Origin: Bordetella holmesii ATCC 51541
Lineage (GTDB): Bacteria > Pseudomonadota > Gammaproteobacteria > Burkholderiales > Burkholderiaceae_B
DNA: 64,000 nt
Direction of reading: 5' to 3'
NCBI GenBank assembly: GCA_000612485.1
Contig: CP007494.1
Coordinates: 3,472,001 to 3,536,000 of the forward strand
In this document: piece by piece, positions 36,046 through 45,421 of the stretch
Layout of the letters: every line of letters starts with the position of its first letter
Numbering within the stretch: position 1 is the stretch's first letter
Made by a program: the position numbers and the translations under genes
The notes under the pieces: generated by a model
What the model saw: the letters and a program-made list of their open reading frames with translations, nothing else
Databases searched by the model: none
What the model was told of the DNA's origin: nothing

Positions 36046-37135
36046 GGTTCATCGCGGAATAGCGTGGAGCCGTGCTTGATTGCCGTTACGCTTGATCCTT
36101 GATTTTTCAAGGATCAAGGCCGGGATCATGCTGGACCGCAAGACGATCGAGAGGTTGGGTGGGTGGGAAGGTTATCGGGTGGAGCGGGTCGTGTGGCCTG
36201 AAGGTGAGAGCCGGACGGTCACGATTTACCTGAAGCCTTCAGCGCGAACGATGCACTGCGAGCACTGCGGCAACCGATGTCGGCAGGTGCATGAGACGAC
36301 CACGCGCCGGGTGCGGGATCTGCCGCTAATGGCGCTGCGAGTGACGCTGGTAGTGCCGCGTCGGCGGGTCTGGTGCGAGCAGTGCGGTGGACCGCATCTG
36401 GAGAGGCTGAGCTGGCTGGGCCGTTACCAGCGAGTGACCGACCGGCTGGCCGAGGCGGTCAGCCAGTTGCTTGAGTCCAGCAACATTCTGGCCGTGGCGC
36501 GCTTCTTCCAACTGGGTTGGCACACGGTCAAGGCGCTGGACAAGGCCCTGCTGCGACGGGCGATCCAAGAGCCGGACTGGAGCCAGATCCACTACCTAGC
36601 GATGGACGAGTTCGCTCTACACAAGGGCCATCGTTATGCCACGGTCGTTGTCGATCCGATCCGCCGTCAGGTGCTATGGATCGGTGATGGCCGCTCGCGC
36701 GAGACGGCCAGAGCCTTCTTCGAACAACTGCCAACTGGGGTTGCCCAGCAGATCCGGGCCGTAGCGATCGACATGACGACGGCCTATGAGCTGGAGATCC
36801 AGGCCAACCAGCCCTTGCTCACCGCTTATCTGATGCGCGATGAGCTCAAACAGCTGTGGTTCTACCAACACCCCGGCTACGCCCGCCAGGCATGGGATCA
36901 CTGGCTGCAACAGGCTCAGGGCAGCGGCATCGCCGCCTTGGCTCACTTCGCGCTCAAGCTAAAAGCCTATCTGCACGGGATTCTGTCTCGCTGTCGCCAC
37001 CGGCTCAACACCAGCATCGTCGAGGGCATCAACAACACCATCAAAGTCATCAAGCGCCGCGCCTACGGCTACCGCGATCAGGAGTACTTCTTCCTCAAGA
37101 TCCGGTCTGCATTCCCCGGTATTCCTCGATGAACC
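36046..37135 (+). mobile_element. ISL3-family insertion sequence, copy 2
   Basis: 1090 bp with the same ends as copy 1. In the regions compared it differs from copies 1 and 3 at two silent positions (36736 and 36739). The immediate flanks do not form a clean duplication: AAAAAAGA on the left against AAAAAAAT on the right. The left side is the end of an intact dehydrogenase gene, while the right side is the cut 3' end of a chemotaxis-like gene, so this copy probably marks a rearrangement junction. Confidence 0.92.
36128..37132 (+). CDS. ISL3-family transposase, copy 2
   Basis: Predicted to encode the same 334 residues as copy 1 at 17605; the two observed nucleotide differences fall in Thr and Gly codons and are synonymous. 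The frame is intact, including the DDE region and the paired cysteines, so it could act on all three copies in trans. Confidence 0.9.
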   Translation: MLDRKTIERLGGWEGYRVERVVWPEGESRTVTIYLKPSARTMHCEHCGNRCRQVHETTTRRVRDLPLMALRVTLVVPRRRVWCEQCGGPHLERLSWLGRYQRVTDRLAEAVSQLLESSNILAVARFFQLGWHTVKALDKALLRRAIQEPDWSQIHYLAMDEFALHKGHRYATVVVDPIRRQVLWIGDGRSRETARAFFEQLPTGVAQQIRAVAIDMTTAYELEIQANQPLLTAYLMRDELKQLWFYQHPGYARQAWDHWLQQAQGSGIAALAHFALKLKAYLHGILSRCRHRLNTSIVEGINNTIKVIKRRAYGYRDQEYFFLKIRSAFPGIPR

Positions 37136-37887
37136 AAAAAAATGCCCAGCACGCCAAGAGGTTTGCCATTGCGGTCCGCCCCGGCGCGGACCGCGGTGGC
37201 ATAGGAGGCGACCTGGGCATCGCCCAGCAGGCGCTCACACTGAATATCCAGTGCCGCGTAATCGCCACCGCTGGCCGTGGCCATGCCGCGCCGGAACCAT
37301 TCGGAGTGCGAAACGTCGGCACCCATGACTTGAGGATAGCGGCCAGGCCTGCCACTGGCCACCACACGGCCACTGGCATCGGCTACCCAGAGATCGAGAT
37401 AGACGGTATAGCTGTCCAGAATCACGCTCAACCGCTCGCTGGCATGGCGCTCACCCTGCCCTGAACTGAGCAGATCCACCAGCGATGAGTCGGTGGCCCA
37501 CCAGCGGACATCGCAGGAGCGCTCGTAGAGATTGCGATCCATGGTTTCTATCATGTTGGAAGCCAGATCGCTTAGCCGCCTGCCTTCGTAGCCACGGATC
37601 TCCTGCAACGTGTGTTCGCTGATACGGATCAGGTCGGCAATGGAGCCGGCCAACTCCTGTTTCAGGGCATCGGCGATGCCGGTGATTTGCTCGGAGACGA
37701 ATTGCACCTGATTGGCCACGACCGCAAACCCCCGCCCCGCCTCGCCGGAGCGCGCCGCCTCGATACGGGCATTGAGGGATAAGTATTTGGCTTGCTGGTT
37801 GATGTCGACGATGCTGGATATTTTTTCGTTGGAGATTTTTTCCACGCGGCGCGAAAGCTCGACGATCTTCTCGGGAAGGTAAGCCAT
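37136..37887 (-). pseudogene. Cytosolic chemotaxis-receptor-like protein, 3' end lost at ISL3 copy 2
   Basis: About 250 residues remain. An N-terminal methyl-accepting signalling hairpin (INQQAKYLSLNARIEAARSGEAGRGFAVVANQVQFVSEQI) is followed by a Cache/PDC-like sensor region (SVILDSYTVYLDLWVADASGRVVASGRPGRYPQVMG and SHSEWFRRGMATASGGDYAALDI). The order is unusual for receptors: signalling part first, sensor second, and no transmembrane helix. The sensor strand GKPLGVLGIF runs directly into the IS, so the C-terminus is missing and the frame continues into IS sequence. Confidence 0.75.
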
Positions 37888-38081
37888 GATGACGGCTCCT
37901 CAGGCAGGTTGAATGACAGCGGACAGCCCTTGAGCAAGCAGAAAGCGTGCCAAGGTTGCCGCGGGGCAGCCCTCTCCAGGCGCCCCGCCGTCAACCCATT
38001 TTCCTGCCCAGGCGCCCCCTTTTGGGGCATGCATGGAGCACTAATATGGTGCCGCATCAGCATGGGTCATTCGATTCGATT

Positions 38082-38101
38082 TACTGTATATTTATACAGT
38101 C
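38082..38101. promoter_or_regulatory. LexA binding site (SOS box)
   Basis: TACTGTATATTTATACAGTC contains CTGT, eight A/T bases and ACAG, the canonical LexA half-sites. It lies 15 bp before the imuA start, so LexA would block RNA polymerase and repress the imuA-imuB-dnaE2 cassette until DNA damage. Confidence 0.9.
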
Positions 38102-38115
38102 ATTGAAATTTCGCC

Positions 38116-38823
38116 ATGCCTACGCCCGAACACATCCACCCCGCACTTTGGCGAGCCACGCAACTGGCCCGGGCCAGCGCACGCGTGGTGCCCACCGGCC
38201 ACAGTGAACTGTCCGCGCAACTGCCCGAGGGCGGTTGGCCCATAGGTTGTCTGACCGAACTGCTGCTGCCTCATCCGGGCAGCGGTGAAGTGCGCCTGCT
38301 GGCTGCGGCCATCGCCGAACGCGACGATGCCCGTGCGATCGCGCTGGTGCAGCCGCCTTTCACGCCGCATATCGCTGCCTGGCGGCAATGTCGGCTCGCT
38401 CCCGAACGCTTGCTGTGGGTGGCGCCGCCGCGCCCGGGCGATGCCTTATGGGCTGCCGAACAAATCCTCAAACACGCCAGTTGCACGGCCTTGCTTTGCT
38501 GGTTGCCGCAGGTGCGCCCCGAATCCCTGCGCCGGCTGCATCTGGCCGCGCAGGCCAGCGATACCTTGTTTTTCGTATTGCGCCCGGCGCAAGCCGCGCA
38601 TCATGCGTCGCCCGCACCGCTGCGCCTGGCCCTGGCGCCCGCGCCCAACGGGCTGTCCATCCAGATTCTCAAGCGCCGCGGTCCGGTGTGCGACACCCCG
38701 ATTTTCCTGCCGCTGGACGGTACCCCAAACCGGGCAGCTCAAGTCTTTACTCCTCATGCGCCTCTGGATCGCCATCCATCTCCATCATCTGTCTCTGGAC
38801 AGTGTGCAAGCCCGGTGGCCTGA
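38116..38823 (+). CDS. imuA: Translesion synthesis accessory protein ImuA
   Basis: A 235-residue RecA/SulA-like protein starting MPTPEHIHPALWRATQLARA. The conserved ImuA stretch LPEGGWPIGCLTELLLPHPGSGEVRLLAAAIAE is near residue 37; it corresponds to the RecA core but lacks a full Walker A. In the cassette ImuA helps recruit the ImuB-DnaE2 mutasome to damaged DNA. The last 22 codons overlap the start of imuB by 68 bp, more than usual, so the annotated C-terminus may itself be shifted. Confidence 0.85.
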   Translation: MPTPEHIHPALWRATQLARASARVVPTGHSELSAQLPEGGWPIGCLTELLLPHPGSGEVRLLAAAIAERDDARAIALVQPPFTPHIAAWRQCRLAPERLLWVAPPRPGDALWAAEQILKHASCTALLCWLPQVRPESLRRLHLAAQASDTLFFVLRPAQAAHHASPAPLRLALAPAPNGLSIQILKRRGPVCDTPIFLPLDGTPNRAAQVFTPHAPLDRHPSPSSVSGQCASPVA

Positions 38824-40206
38824 GCCGGGTTACTGCGGCGCCCTCCTCGAGCAGGAACGCATCGTGGCGCTCACGCCAGCGGCATGCCAGGCAGGCATGG
38901 AAATCGGCATGCGGCGCGCCAGCGCCCTGGCCCTGGCGCCCAGTGCCGATCTGCGGTTGCGCGACCCGCAGGCCGAAACGCGCCGCCTGCACGAAGCCGC
39001 GCTGGCCCTGCTGCAGTACACCCCGCAACTGGCTTTGCGCGAACCCGACGCCCTGCTACTGAATGTCGGCGCCAGCCTGCAATTATTTGGCGGGCCTGTT
39101 CGCCTGGCTCACCGCGTGCGCAGCAGCCTGGCCGCCCTGGGGCTGCATGGACGGCTGGGCATTGCGCCCACGGCCCAAGGCGCCTGGCTGCTGGCCGTGG
39201 GCGCAGCCCGCCCGCCCTGCGGCTATCCAGCCTCGCACGCCGCCTGGACGCGCTGCCGCTGATGCTGCTGCCCGAAGCTCACCCCCAGGGCACCTGGTTG
39301 CAAGGCCTGGGCTGCCACAGCCTGGCCGACCTGCGCGCCCTGCCACGCGGCGGCCTGCAACGCCGTGCCGGGCCGGCGTTGCTGCAAGCACTTGACCTTG
39401 CCTATGGGCAGGCCAGCGAAGCCCACCGCTGGTTTGAGCCACCGCCACGTTTTGACGCGCGCCTCGAACTCCTGGACTACGTCGAACACGCCCATGCCCT
39501 CATGGATGTCGCAGCCCGACTGGCCGAGCAACTCAGTGGCTGGTTGCACGCCTGCCGGCGCGCGGTGCGCGCGGTCACGCTCACGCTCGAGCACGAACGC
39601 GGCCGCCGTGCCTGCCCGCCATCGTTGCTGACGCTCTCCATGGCTGAGCCGGTCTGGCACAGCCGTCATCTGCTTGGTTTGCTGCGCGAACGCCTCGAGC
39701 GCCTCGAACTGGCCGCGCCGGTCATCGCCGTGGCGCTATCGGCGCACGAGACCGTCGAGCCCGGGACCGCGAGCGCCACCTTGTTTCCCGAACCGGGCGG
39801 CAATGCCGCCGACCATGCACGGTTGCTGGACCTGCTGGCTGCACGTCTGGGGCCACAGGCACTGCGGCGACCGGCTCCTCAAGCCGATCACAGGCCTGAA
39901 GTCGCCAACCACTGGCAGCCTGCCCATCATCACGTCCGCGTACGCGACAGCCTGCCCACCGGGCCGCTGGATCGGCCATGCTGGCTCGTCGAACCTGCCC
40001 GCGCTCTTGCCGAACAGGCACATCGCCCGGTCTATCAAGGCCAGCCACTGCGCCTGCTGCGCGGTCCCGAGCGCATAGAAAGCGGCTGGTGGGACGCCAC
40101 ACAAACGCAACGCGATTACTTTGTGGCCGAGGATCAGGCCGGGGCCCGTTATTGGCTGTACCGCGAACATGGCCAGCACTGGTTTTTGCACGGGCTATAC
40201 GCCTGA
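38756..40206 (+). pseudogene. imuB: Y-family polymerase-like protein ImuB, frameshifted
   Basis: The start MRLWIAIHLHHLSLDSVQAR is followed by the N-terminal polymerase-like region (GALLEQERIVALTPAACQAGMEIGM, LNVGASLQLFGG). At about 39208-39218 (GCCCGCCCGCCC) one base is missing: the first frame ends at 39262, and the second continues LRLSSLARRLDALPLMLLPEAHPQGTWLQGLG to the end at 40206. ImuB is a catalytically dead polymerase that bridges DnaE2 and the beta clamp; that C-terminal bridging part is after the frameshift. Loss of ImuB should inactivate SOS mutagenesis by this cassette. Confidence 0.87.
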
Positions 40207-40211
40207 CCCGC

Positions 40212-43200
40212 ATGGTGGCCGATCTTTTTACCTCTGCGCTGCCGGCCTATGCCGAACTGGATTGCCTGTCGAATTTCAGTTTCCTGACGGGCGCCTCGCA
40301 CCCCGAAGAACTGGTCGAGCGCGCCGCCAAGCTCGGCTACACCGCCTTGGCGCTCACCGACGAGTGCTCGCTGGCTGGAGTGGTCCGTGCGCATGTTCAG
40401 GCGGCCAAGCATCCGGACCTGCAGCTCATCATCGGCAGCCGGATGGCGCTGGACAATGGCAACCATGCCCCTATAGAACTCGTGCTTCTGGCCCAGGACA
40501 AGGAGGGTTATGGCAATCTGGCAGAACTCATCACGCTGGGCCGCAGCCGTGCCGAAAAAGGCCGTTATCTGCTGCGGCCCGCGGACCTGGTCACGCCTGC
40601 TGCGCGCGGCCTTGCCGGTTGCCTGGCCATTCTGACGCCGCCCTATGGCCAAGCGCCAGCCGAGATGACCGCACAGGCGCACTGGCTGGCGCGCCACTTC
40701 AGGGGCCGCGCCTGGGTGGGTTTATCGCAATTGCAGCGCTCGCGTGACGACCTGCATCGCGCCGCTGTGCAACAGGCCGCGCAAGCGGCCGGCCTGCCGC
40801 TGGTGGCCATCGGCCAGGTGCACATGCATGTGCGCTCGCGCAAGCCCCTGCACGACACGCTGACGGCGATCCGCAGCGGCCGCAGCGTCGCGCAATGCGG
40901 TTATGACCTGGCCGCAAACGCTGAGCGCCACTTGCGTTCGCGGCTACGTCTGGCTGGGCTCTATCCCGCCGAGGCGCTGGCCCAAACCCAGGTCATTGCG
41001 CAACGCTGCGACTTCTGCCTGGATGAAATCCGCTATGAATACCCCGATGAAATCGTGCCCCAAGGCGAGACGCCCACCTCCTATCTGCGCCGCGTCACCT
41101 ATGCGGGCGCTGCCGAACGATTCCCTGCTGGCATTCCCGAGTCGGTCAGCGAACTTTTGGAAAAAGAGCTCAGTCTCATTGCCGAACTGCAATACGAGGC
41201 CTATTTCCTGACGGTCTATGACATCGTCGGTTTCGCGCGCCGACAAGGCATTCTTTGCCAGGGCCGGGGCTCGGCGGCCAATTCGGCCGTCTGTTATTGC
41301 CTGGGCATCACCGCCGTAGACCCCAGCAACGGTAATGCGCTGTTTGAGCGCTTCATCAGCAAGGAGCGCAACGAACCGCCCGACATCGATGTGGATTTCG
41401 AGCATCAGCGCCGAGAAGAGGTCATCCAGTACATCTACGCAAAATACGGCCGGGCGCGCGCGGCGCTGACCGCCGTGGTGATCTCCTATCGGCCACGCAG
41501 TGTGCTGCGCGATACCGGGCGCGCGCTGGGTCTGGATTCCGCCATCATCGACGCGGTCGCGCGCGCCCATCAATGGTGGGACGGCAAAAAAGAGATGCTG
41601 CGCACGCTGCATCAATGCGGCCTGGATCCGAGCTCGCGCATCGCACGGCAATGGGCCATTCTGGCCGAGACCCTGATGGGTTTCCCCCGCCATCTGTCGC
41701 AGCATCCGGGAGGATTTGTCATTTCGCGTGGCAAACTCTCCCGTCTGGTGCCCATTGAGAATGCCGCCATGGATGGCCGCAGCGTCGTGCAATGGGATAA
41801 AGACGATCTCGATGCCCTCAATCTGCTGAAGGTCGATGTGCTGGCCCTGGGCATGCTGTCGATGTTGCGGCGCGCCCTGGGTATGGCAGGCCAGCGGCGC
41901 GGTTTGCCGCTGGCTCTGCATCAGATCCCACCGGACGATACCCCTACCTACGACATGATCTGCCGCGCCGACACGGTAGGCACCTTTCAGATCGAATCCC
42001 GCGCGCAAATGAGCATGCTGCCGCGTCTGCAGCCGCGCTGCTATTACGATCTGGTGGTGCAGGTAGCCATCGTGCGGCCAGGGCCTATTCAAGGCGGGAT
42101 GGTCCACCCCTATCTGCGCCGCCGCCAAGGTAAAGAGGCAATCGTCTCGCCCGGACAGGCTGTAGAAGAAGTGCTTCGGCGCACCATGGGCGTGCCGATC
42201 TTCCAGGAACAGGTCATGCAGATCGCCGTGGCCGCAGCGGGTTTCACGCCAGGCGAAGCGGATCAGTTGCGCCGCTCCATGGCGGCATGGCGGCGCAAAG
42301 GCGGCGTGGATAGATTCCGCCTCAAGCTCATCAACGGACTGGTCGCCAACGACTACAGCCTGGAGTTCGCCGAGGCGCTGTTTCGGCAGATCGAGGGGTT
42401 TGGCGAGTATGGCTTCCCAGAAAGCCATGCGGCCAGTTTCGCGCAGCTGGCTTATGCCAGCGCCTGGCTCAAATGCCACGAACCCGAAGCCTTTCTGGCT
42501 GCGCTGCTGAATTCACAGCCCATGGGGTTTTATGCACCCGCGCAACTGGTGCAGGATGCCCGCCGCCATGGCGTGGTGGTGCTGCCGACAGACATAACCA
42601 TCAGTGGCTGGGAGGCGGGCTTTGAACCCCTCGCCGGCCAGACGAGGCCGGCCGTTCGCCTTGGCTTGAATCAGATCAAAGGGCTCAAAGAAGCTGCCGG
42701 CTCACGCATCGAGCACGCCCGCCGGCAACAACCTTTTACCGATGTTGCCGACCTTGGCCGCCGCGCCGGCCTGAACCGCCAGGAGCTCGATGCGCTGGCC
42801 GCCGCCGATGCCCTGCGTCCGCTGGCCGGGCACAGACGGCAGGCGCGCTGGCAGTCCGCTGTCGGTGTGCATAGCCGTGATTTGCTGCACCATGCGCCGA
42901 TCCTTGAGACCGAGCGTCCCTTGTTGGCTGCGCCCAGCGAAGGCCAAACCGTGGTGGCCGATTACGACAGTACCGGCCTGACGCTACGCCGCCACCCTGT
43001 GGCGCTGCTACGCGCCAACCTGGCGGCTCGCCGATTCGAGCCTGCCGAGGTTCTCAATACCTATCCTGACCGGCGGCTGGCGCGGGCCTGCGGCATCGTC
43101 ACCGTGCGCCAGCGCTCCCAGACGGCCAAAGGCACGATCTTCGTCACCATCGAGGATGAGACCGGGCCAGTCAATGTCGTGGTGCGCAACGAGCTCATCG

Positions 43201-43370
43201 AACGCCAGCGCCGTGAATTGCTGGGTGCCGTTCTGCTGGGCGTCTATGGCACCTGGCAGAACATCGACGGCGTTCGTAACCTCGTGGCCCAGCGGCTGGT
43301 CGATATGTCGGCGCTATTGCGCGAACTGGACGAAGACGGATTGCAAGCCCGCAGCCGCAACTTCCACTGA
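40212..43370 (+). CDS. dnaE2: Error-prone DNA polymerase DnaE2
   Basis: A 1052-residue C-family polymerase. The PHP domain is N-terminal (AYAELDCLSNFSFLTGASHPEELVERA), the palm carries the catalytic aspartates in EPPDIDVDFEHQRREEVIQYI, followed by GRGSAANSAVCYCLG, and an OB fold is near the end (GIVTVRQRSQTAKGTIFVTIEDETG). The start MVADLFTSALPAYAELDCLS follows the imuB stop by five bases. DnaE2 copies across lesions under SOS control. The frame is intact although its partner imuB is broken. Confidence 0.94.
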   Translation: MVADLFTSALPAYAELDCLSNFSFLTGASHPEELVERAAKLGYTALALTDECSLAGVVRAHVQAAKHPDLQLIIGSRMALDNGNHAPIELVLLAQDKEGYGNLAELITLGRSRAEKGRYLLRPADLVTPAARGLAGCLAILTPPYGQAPAEMTAQAHWLARHFRGRAWVGLSQLQRSRDDLHRAAVQQAAQAAGLPLVAIGQVHMHVRSRKPLHDTLTAIRSGRSVAQCGYDLAANAERHLRSRLRLAGLYPAEALAQTQVIAQRCDFCLDEIRYEYPDEIVPQGETPTSYLRRVTYAGAAERFPAGIPESVSELLEKELSLIAELQYEAYFLTVYDIVGFARRQGILCQGRGSAANSAVCYCLGITAVDPSNGNALFERFISKERNEPPDIDVDFEHQRREEVIQYIYAKYGRARAALTAVVISYRPRSVLRDTGRALGLDSAIIDAVARAHQWWDGKKEMLRTLHQCGLDPSSRIARQWAILAETLMGFPRHLSQHPGGFVISRGKLSRLVPIENAAMDGRSVVQWDKDDLDALNLLKVDVLALGMLSMLRRALGMAGQRRGLPLALHQIPPDDTPTYDMICRADTVGTFQIESRAQMSMLPRLQPRCYYDLVVQVAIVRPGPIQGGMVHPYLRRRQGKEAIVSPGQAVEEVLRRTMGVPIFQEQVMQIAVAAAGFTPGEADQLRRSMAAWRRKGGVDRFRLKLINGLVANDYSLEFAEALFRQIEGFGEYGFPESHAASFAQLAYASAWLKCHEPEAFLAALLNSQPMGFYAPAQLVQDARRHGVVVLPTDITISGWEAGFEPLAGQTRPAVRLGLNQIKGLKEAAGSRIEHARRQQPFTDVADLGRRAGLNRQELDALAAADALRPLAGHRRQARWQSAVGVHSRDLLHHAPILETERPLLAAPSEGQTVVADYDSTGLTLRRHPVALLRANLAARRFEPAEVLNTYPDRRLARACGIVTVRQRSQTAKGTIFVTIEDETGPVNVVVRNELIERQRRELLGAVLLGVYGTWQNIDGVRNLVAQRLVDMSALLRELDEDGLQARSRNFH

Positions 43371-43382
43371 CCTGGTGCGAAC

Positions 43383-43904
43383 TCAGACCTGCTCGAGCAG
43401 CCCGCGCCAGGCCAGCAGTTTGCTGTCAAAGCGTTGCGCCGCATGCGCGGGACTGGTCGACGGCAACGTCACCAGCCGAGGCTGGCGCGCTCCGCCCGCC
43501 AAGGTCGGCACCACATGACGCCGGAAGAGCTGGGCAGCCTTGGCACCATTGAGACCGATGACCTCGATGCAGGGATGCCGCGCCAGAAAACCTACGAAAT
43601 CATTGGGCGCGGCGGACTCGGCCACGATGGCAGCATCCAGGCTGCCAGGCCGCACACACTGGGACAACACATCCCACAAGGCCACACCGGCATCCTGCAA
43701 GGCCGTCAGCCGGTCGTCGTAGCCGGCGTGAAGATCCACCTTGAACAAGGCCTGCGCAATGGGCCAGAAAGCATTGCGCGCGTTGGCGTAGTACTGATTG
43801 CGCTGAAGGGAAATCATGCCGGGCATGGTCCCCAGGATAAGGATGCGTGCATCTGGACGGGCTACGGGTGCGAAGCCATGGATGCGGGCAGGTTCAGCGC
43901 ACAT
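43383..43904 (-). CDS. Hypoxanthine/uracil-DNA glycosylase (UDG family 6-like)
   Basis: A 173-residue member of the uracil-DNA glycosylase fold. The motif LILGTMPGMISLQRNQYYANARNAFWPI is typical of hypoxanthine-DNA glycosylases, with STSPAHAAQRFDSKLLAW as the second active-site motif. It excises deaminated bases, mainly deoxyinosine. The start MCAEPARIHGF overlaps the fetB-like stop by 11 bases; an ATG 11 codons upstream is an alternative. It is convergent with dnaE2. Confidence 0.85.
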   Translation of the reverse strand: MCAEPARIHGFAPVARPDARILILGTMPGMISLQRNQYYANARNAFWPIAQALFKVDLHAGYDDRLTALQDAGVALWDVLSQCVRPGSLDAAIVAESAAPNDFVGFLARHPCIEVIGLNGAKAAQLFRRHVVPTLAGGARQPRLVTLPSTSPAHAAQRFDSKLLAWRGLLEQV

Positions 43905-44717
43905 GCAGGCGATCCAGCCGCAAACGGCCACGGGCATCCGTCAAGCGGCGCAAAGCCGCCCAGGCTACGCCCATCGCTGCCAGGGCACTTGCCCCGCACA
44001 GCAAGAACAGAATCAGAATCTGGTACTTCACGGCCTCGACGGGATCCATGCCTGCAATGATCTGCCCTGTCATGATGCCCGGCAGCGTGATGATGCCTGC
44101 CGCCGCCATCTGATTGATGGCAGGCACCAGCCCCCGCCGCACGGATTCGCGCATGAGGGGCGAGAAAGCCTGGCGTGGCGTGGCGCCCAGCGCGATCCGG
44201 GACTCGATCGCCGCGCGTTGGCGCCGCACGTTGCCCAGCATGCCATCAAGCGCCAGACTTGCGGCATTGAGCACGCTGCCAAGCACAATACCTACCAGTG
44301 CAATCAGGTAGCGGGGGTCGTACCAGGGGTCAGGGTGCAGCGCCGTACTGAGGATGAACATCGCGGTCACCGCGGTGGTGGTTATCACCGCCAGCGCACC
44401 GATGCGCAGATTACCGGCTCCGCTGAAGCGTTCGGCAGGTCTTGCCGCCACTTCGCGCGCGGCAAGACTCATCATGACCAAGACGACCCCAGCGTCAGCC
44501 ACACCGACGCATACGCAAAAACCACCCGCAGGATATGACCTACCAGCAGCAACTGCACCACCGCCCGGATGGCGGCCCACACGATGCTGCGCTCCATACG
44601 CAGCCGCATCACCAGCGAAATGATTGCGCTCAAAGCCACCAGCGAGGCCGCAATAGCCAGATCGCTCGTCTGTAGCGTGAGCACCCCTTGCACGGTGGGA
44701 TGAGCCAGAACGTTCAT
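43894..44717 (-). pseudogene. fetB: FetB-like iron export ABC permease, frameshifted
   Basis: The first frame starts MNVLAHPTVQGVLTLQTSDL and carries helices LAIAASLVALSAIISLVMRL and VVQLLLVGHILRVVFAYASVWL. At 44487-44490 four G (minus strand) replace the expected five, and the second frame continues VVLVMMSLAAREVAARPAE to 43894, with LPGIMTGQIIAGMDPVEAVKYQI as the FetB signature. FetAB exports iron and aids oxidative stress resistance. The operon partner fetA is also frameshifted. Confidence 0.85.
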
Positions 44718-45351
44718 AGCCGCTGCAACCTGCGATCATGCACTCGATAGCACCGTCCGGCCAGACGCTGAGCCTGAGCCGGGTTATGGGTGACCATCAA
44801 CGCGGTCGTGCCCTGCGCCAGCAAGCGGCGGATCAGCCTCTCGACGCGCTCGGTCGCGCTCTCGTCCAGCGAGGCGGTGGGTTCATCGAGCAGCATGACG
44901 GCAGGCTGATCGCGCAGCGCCCGCAGCAACGCCAGTCGTTGCCGCTCGCCGGTGGACAGATCGCTGACTTGCGATTGCATGATATTGGCCCGCAAACCCA
45001 GGGCCTCGAGCAGCGCTGGCACGGCATCGGTCTGCGCGGCTGGACCGGAAAAATGCTCGGCCACGGCGTCATCCCACCAGCCGGCTTCCGCCTGACAGTA
45101 GCGCACAAGGCGGCGCCAGGCTGGCCCCCGCATGCTGCTGGGCGCCACGCCATCGAGCCAGATTTCACCCACGCCGGGATCCAGATCCGCGATCTGCCGC
45201 AGAAACAGCGACTTGCCTGCCCCGGACTCCCCCATGATGGCGATGCACTCGCCACGCTGCAGCTCCAGAGGTCCACCGGCACGAAACCGGCAGGCGCCAC
45301 ACCGCGCAGGCACAAATAGCCTGCCTCGTGCGGCAAGGTCAGGACACTCAT
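44714..45351 (-). pseudogene. fetA: FetA-like ABC ATPase, frameshifted
   Basis: The start MSVLTLPHEAGYLCLRGVAP runs to FVPVDL, where the frame shifts near 45265-45274 (CTCTGGAG, either two extra bases or one missing). The rest is intact in the other frame: Walker A GESGAGKSLFL, signature LSTGERQRLALLRAL and Walker B AVMLLDEPTASLDESA. An in-frame start after the shift could still give a 199-residue protein missing only the first strands. Its stop overlaps the fetB start. Confidence 0.82.
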
Positions 45352-45421
45352 GAAGCCAGAATGCGAAAGCGGGCCATGAGCGGCATTATGCCGCCCTTGG
45401 CCCGTGGGCGCCCAGAAGGAC

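Noticed and set aside
39205..39265. Programmed ribosomal frameshift in imuB
   Set aside because: No heptanucleotide slippery site or stimulatory structure is evident, and similar indels occur in seven other genes.
39978..40211. Upstream extension of the DnaE2 frame
   Set aside because: It overlaps imuB in another frame, and the PHP domain starts only after MVADLF at 40212.
40944..42479. Minus-strand open frame of 511 codons
   Set aside because: Lies entirely antisense to dnaE2, whose sequence is strongly conserved.
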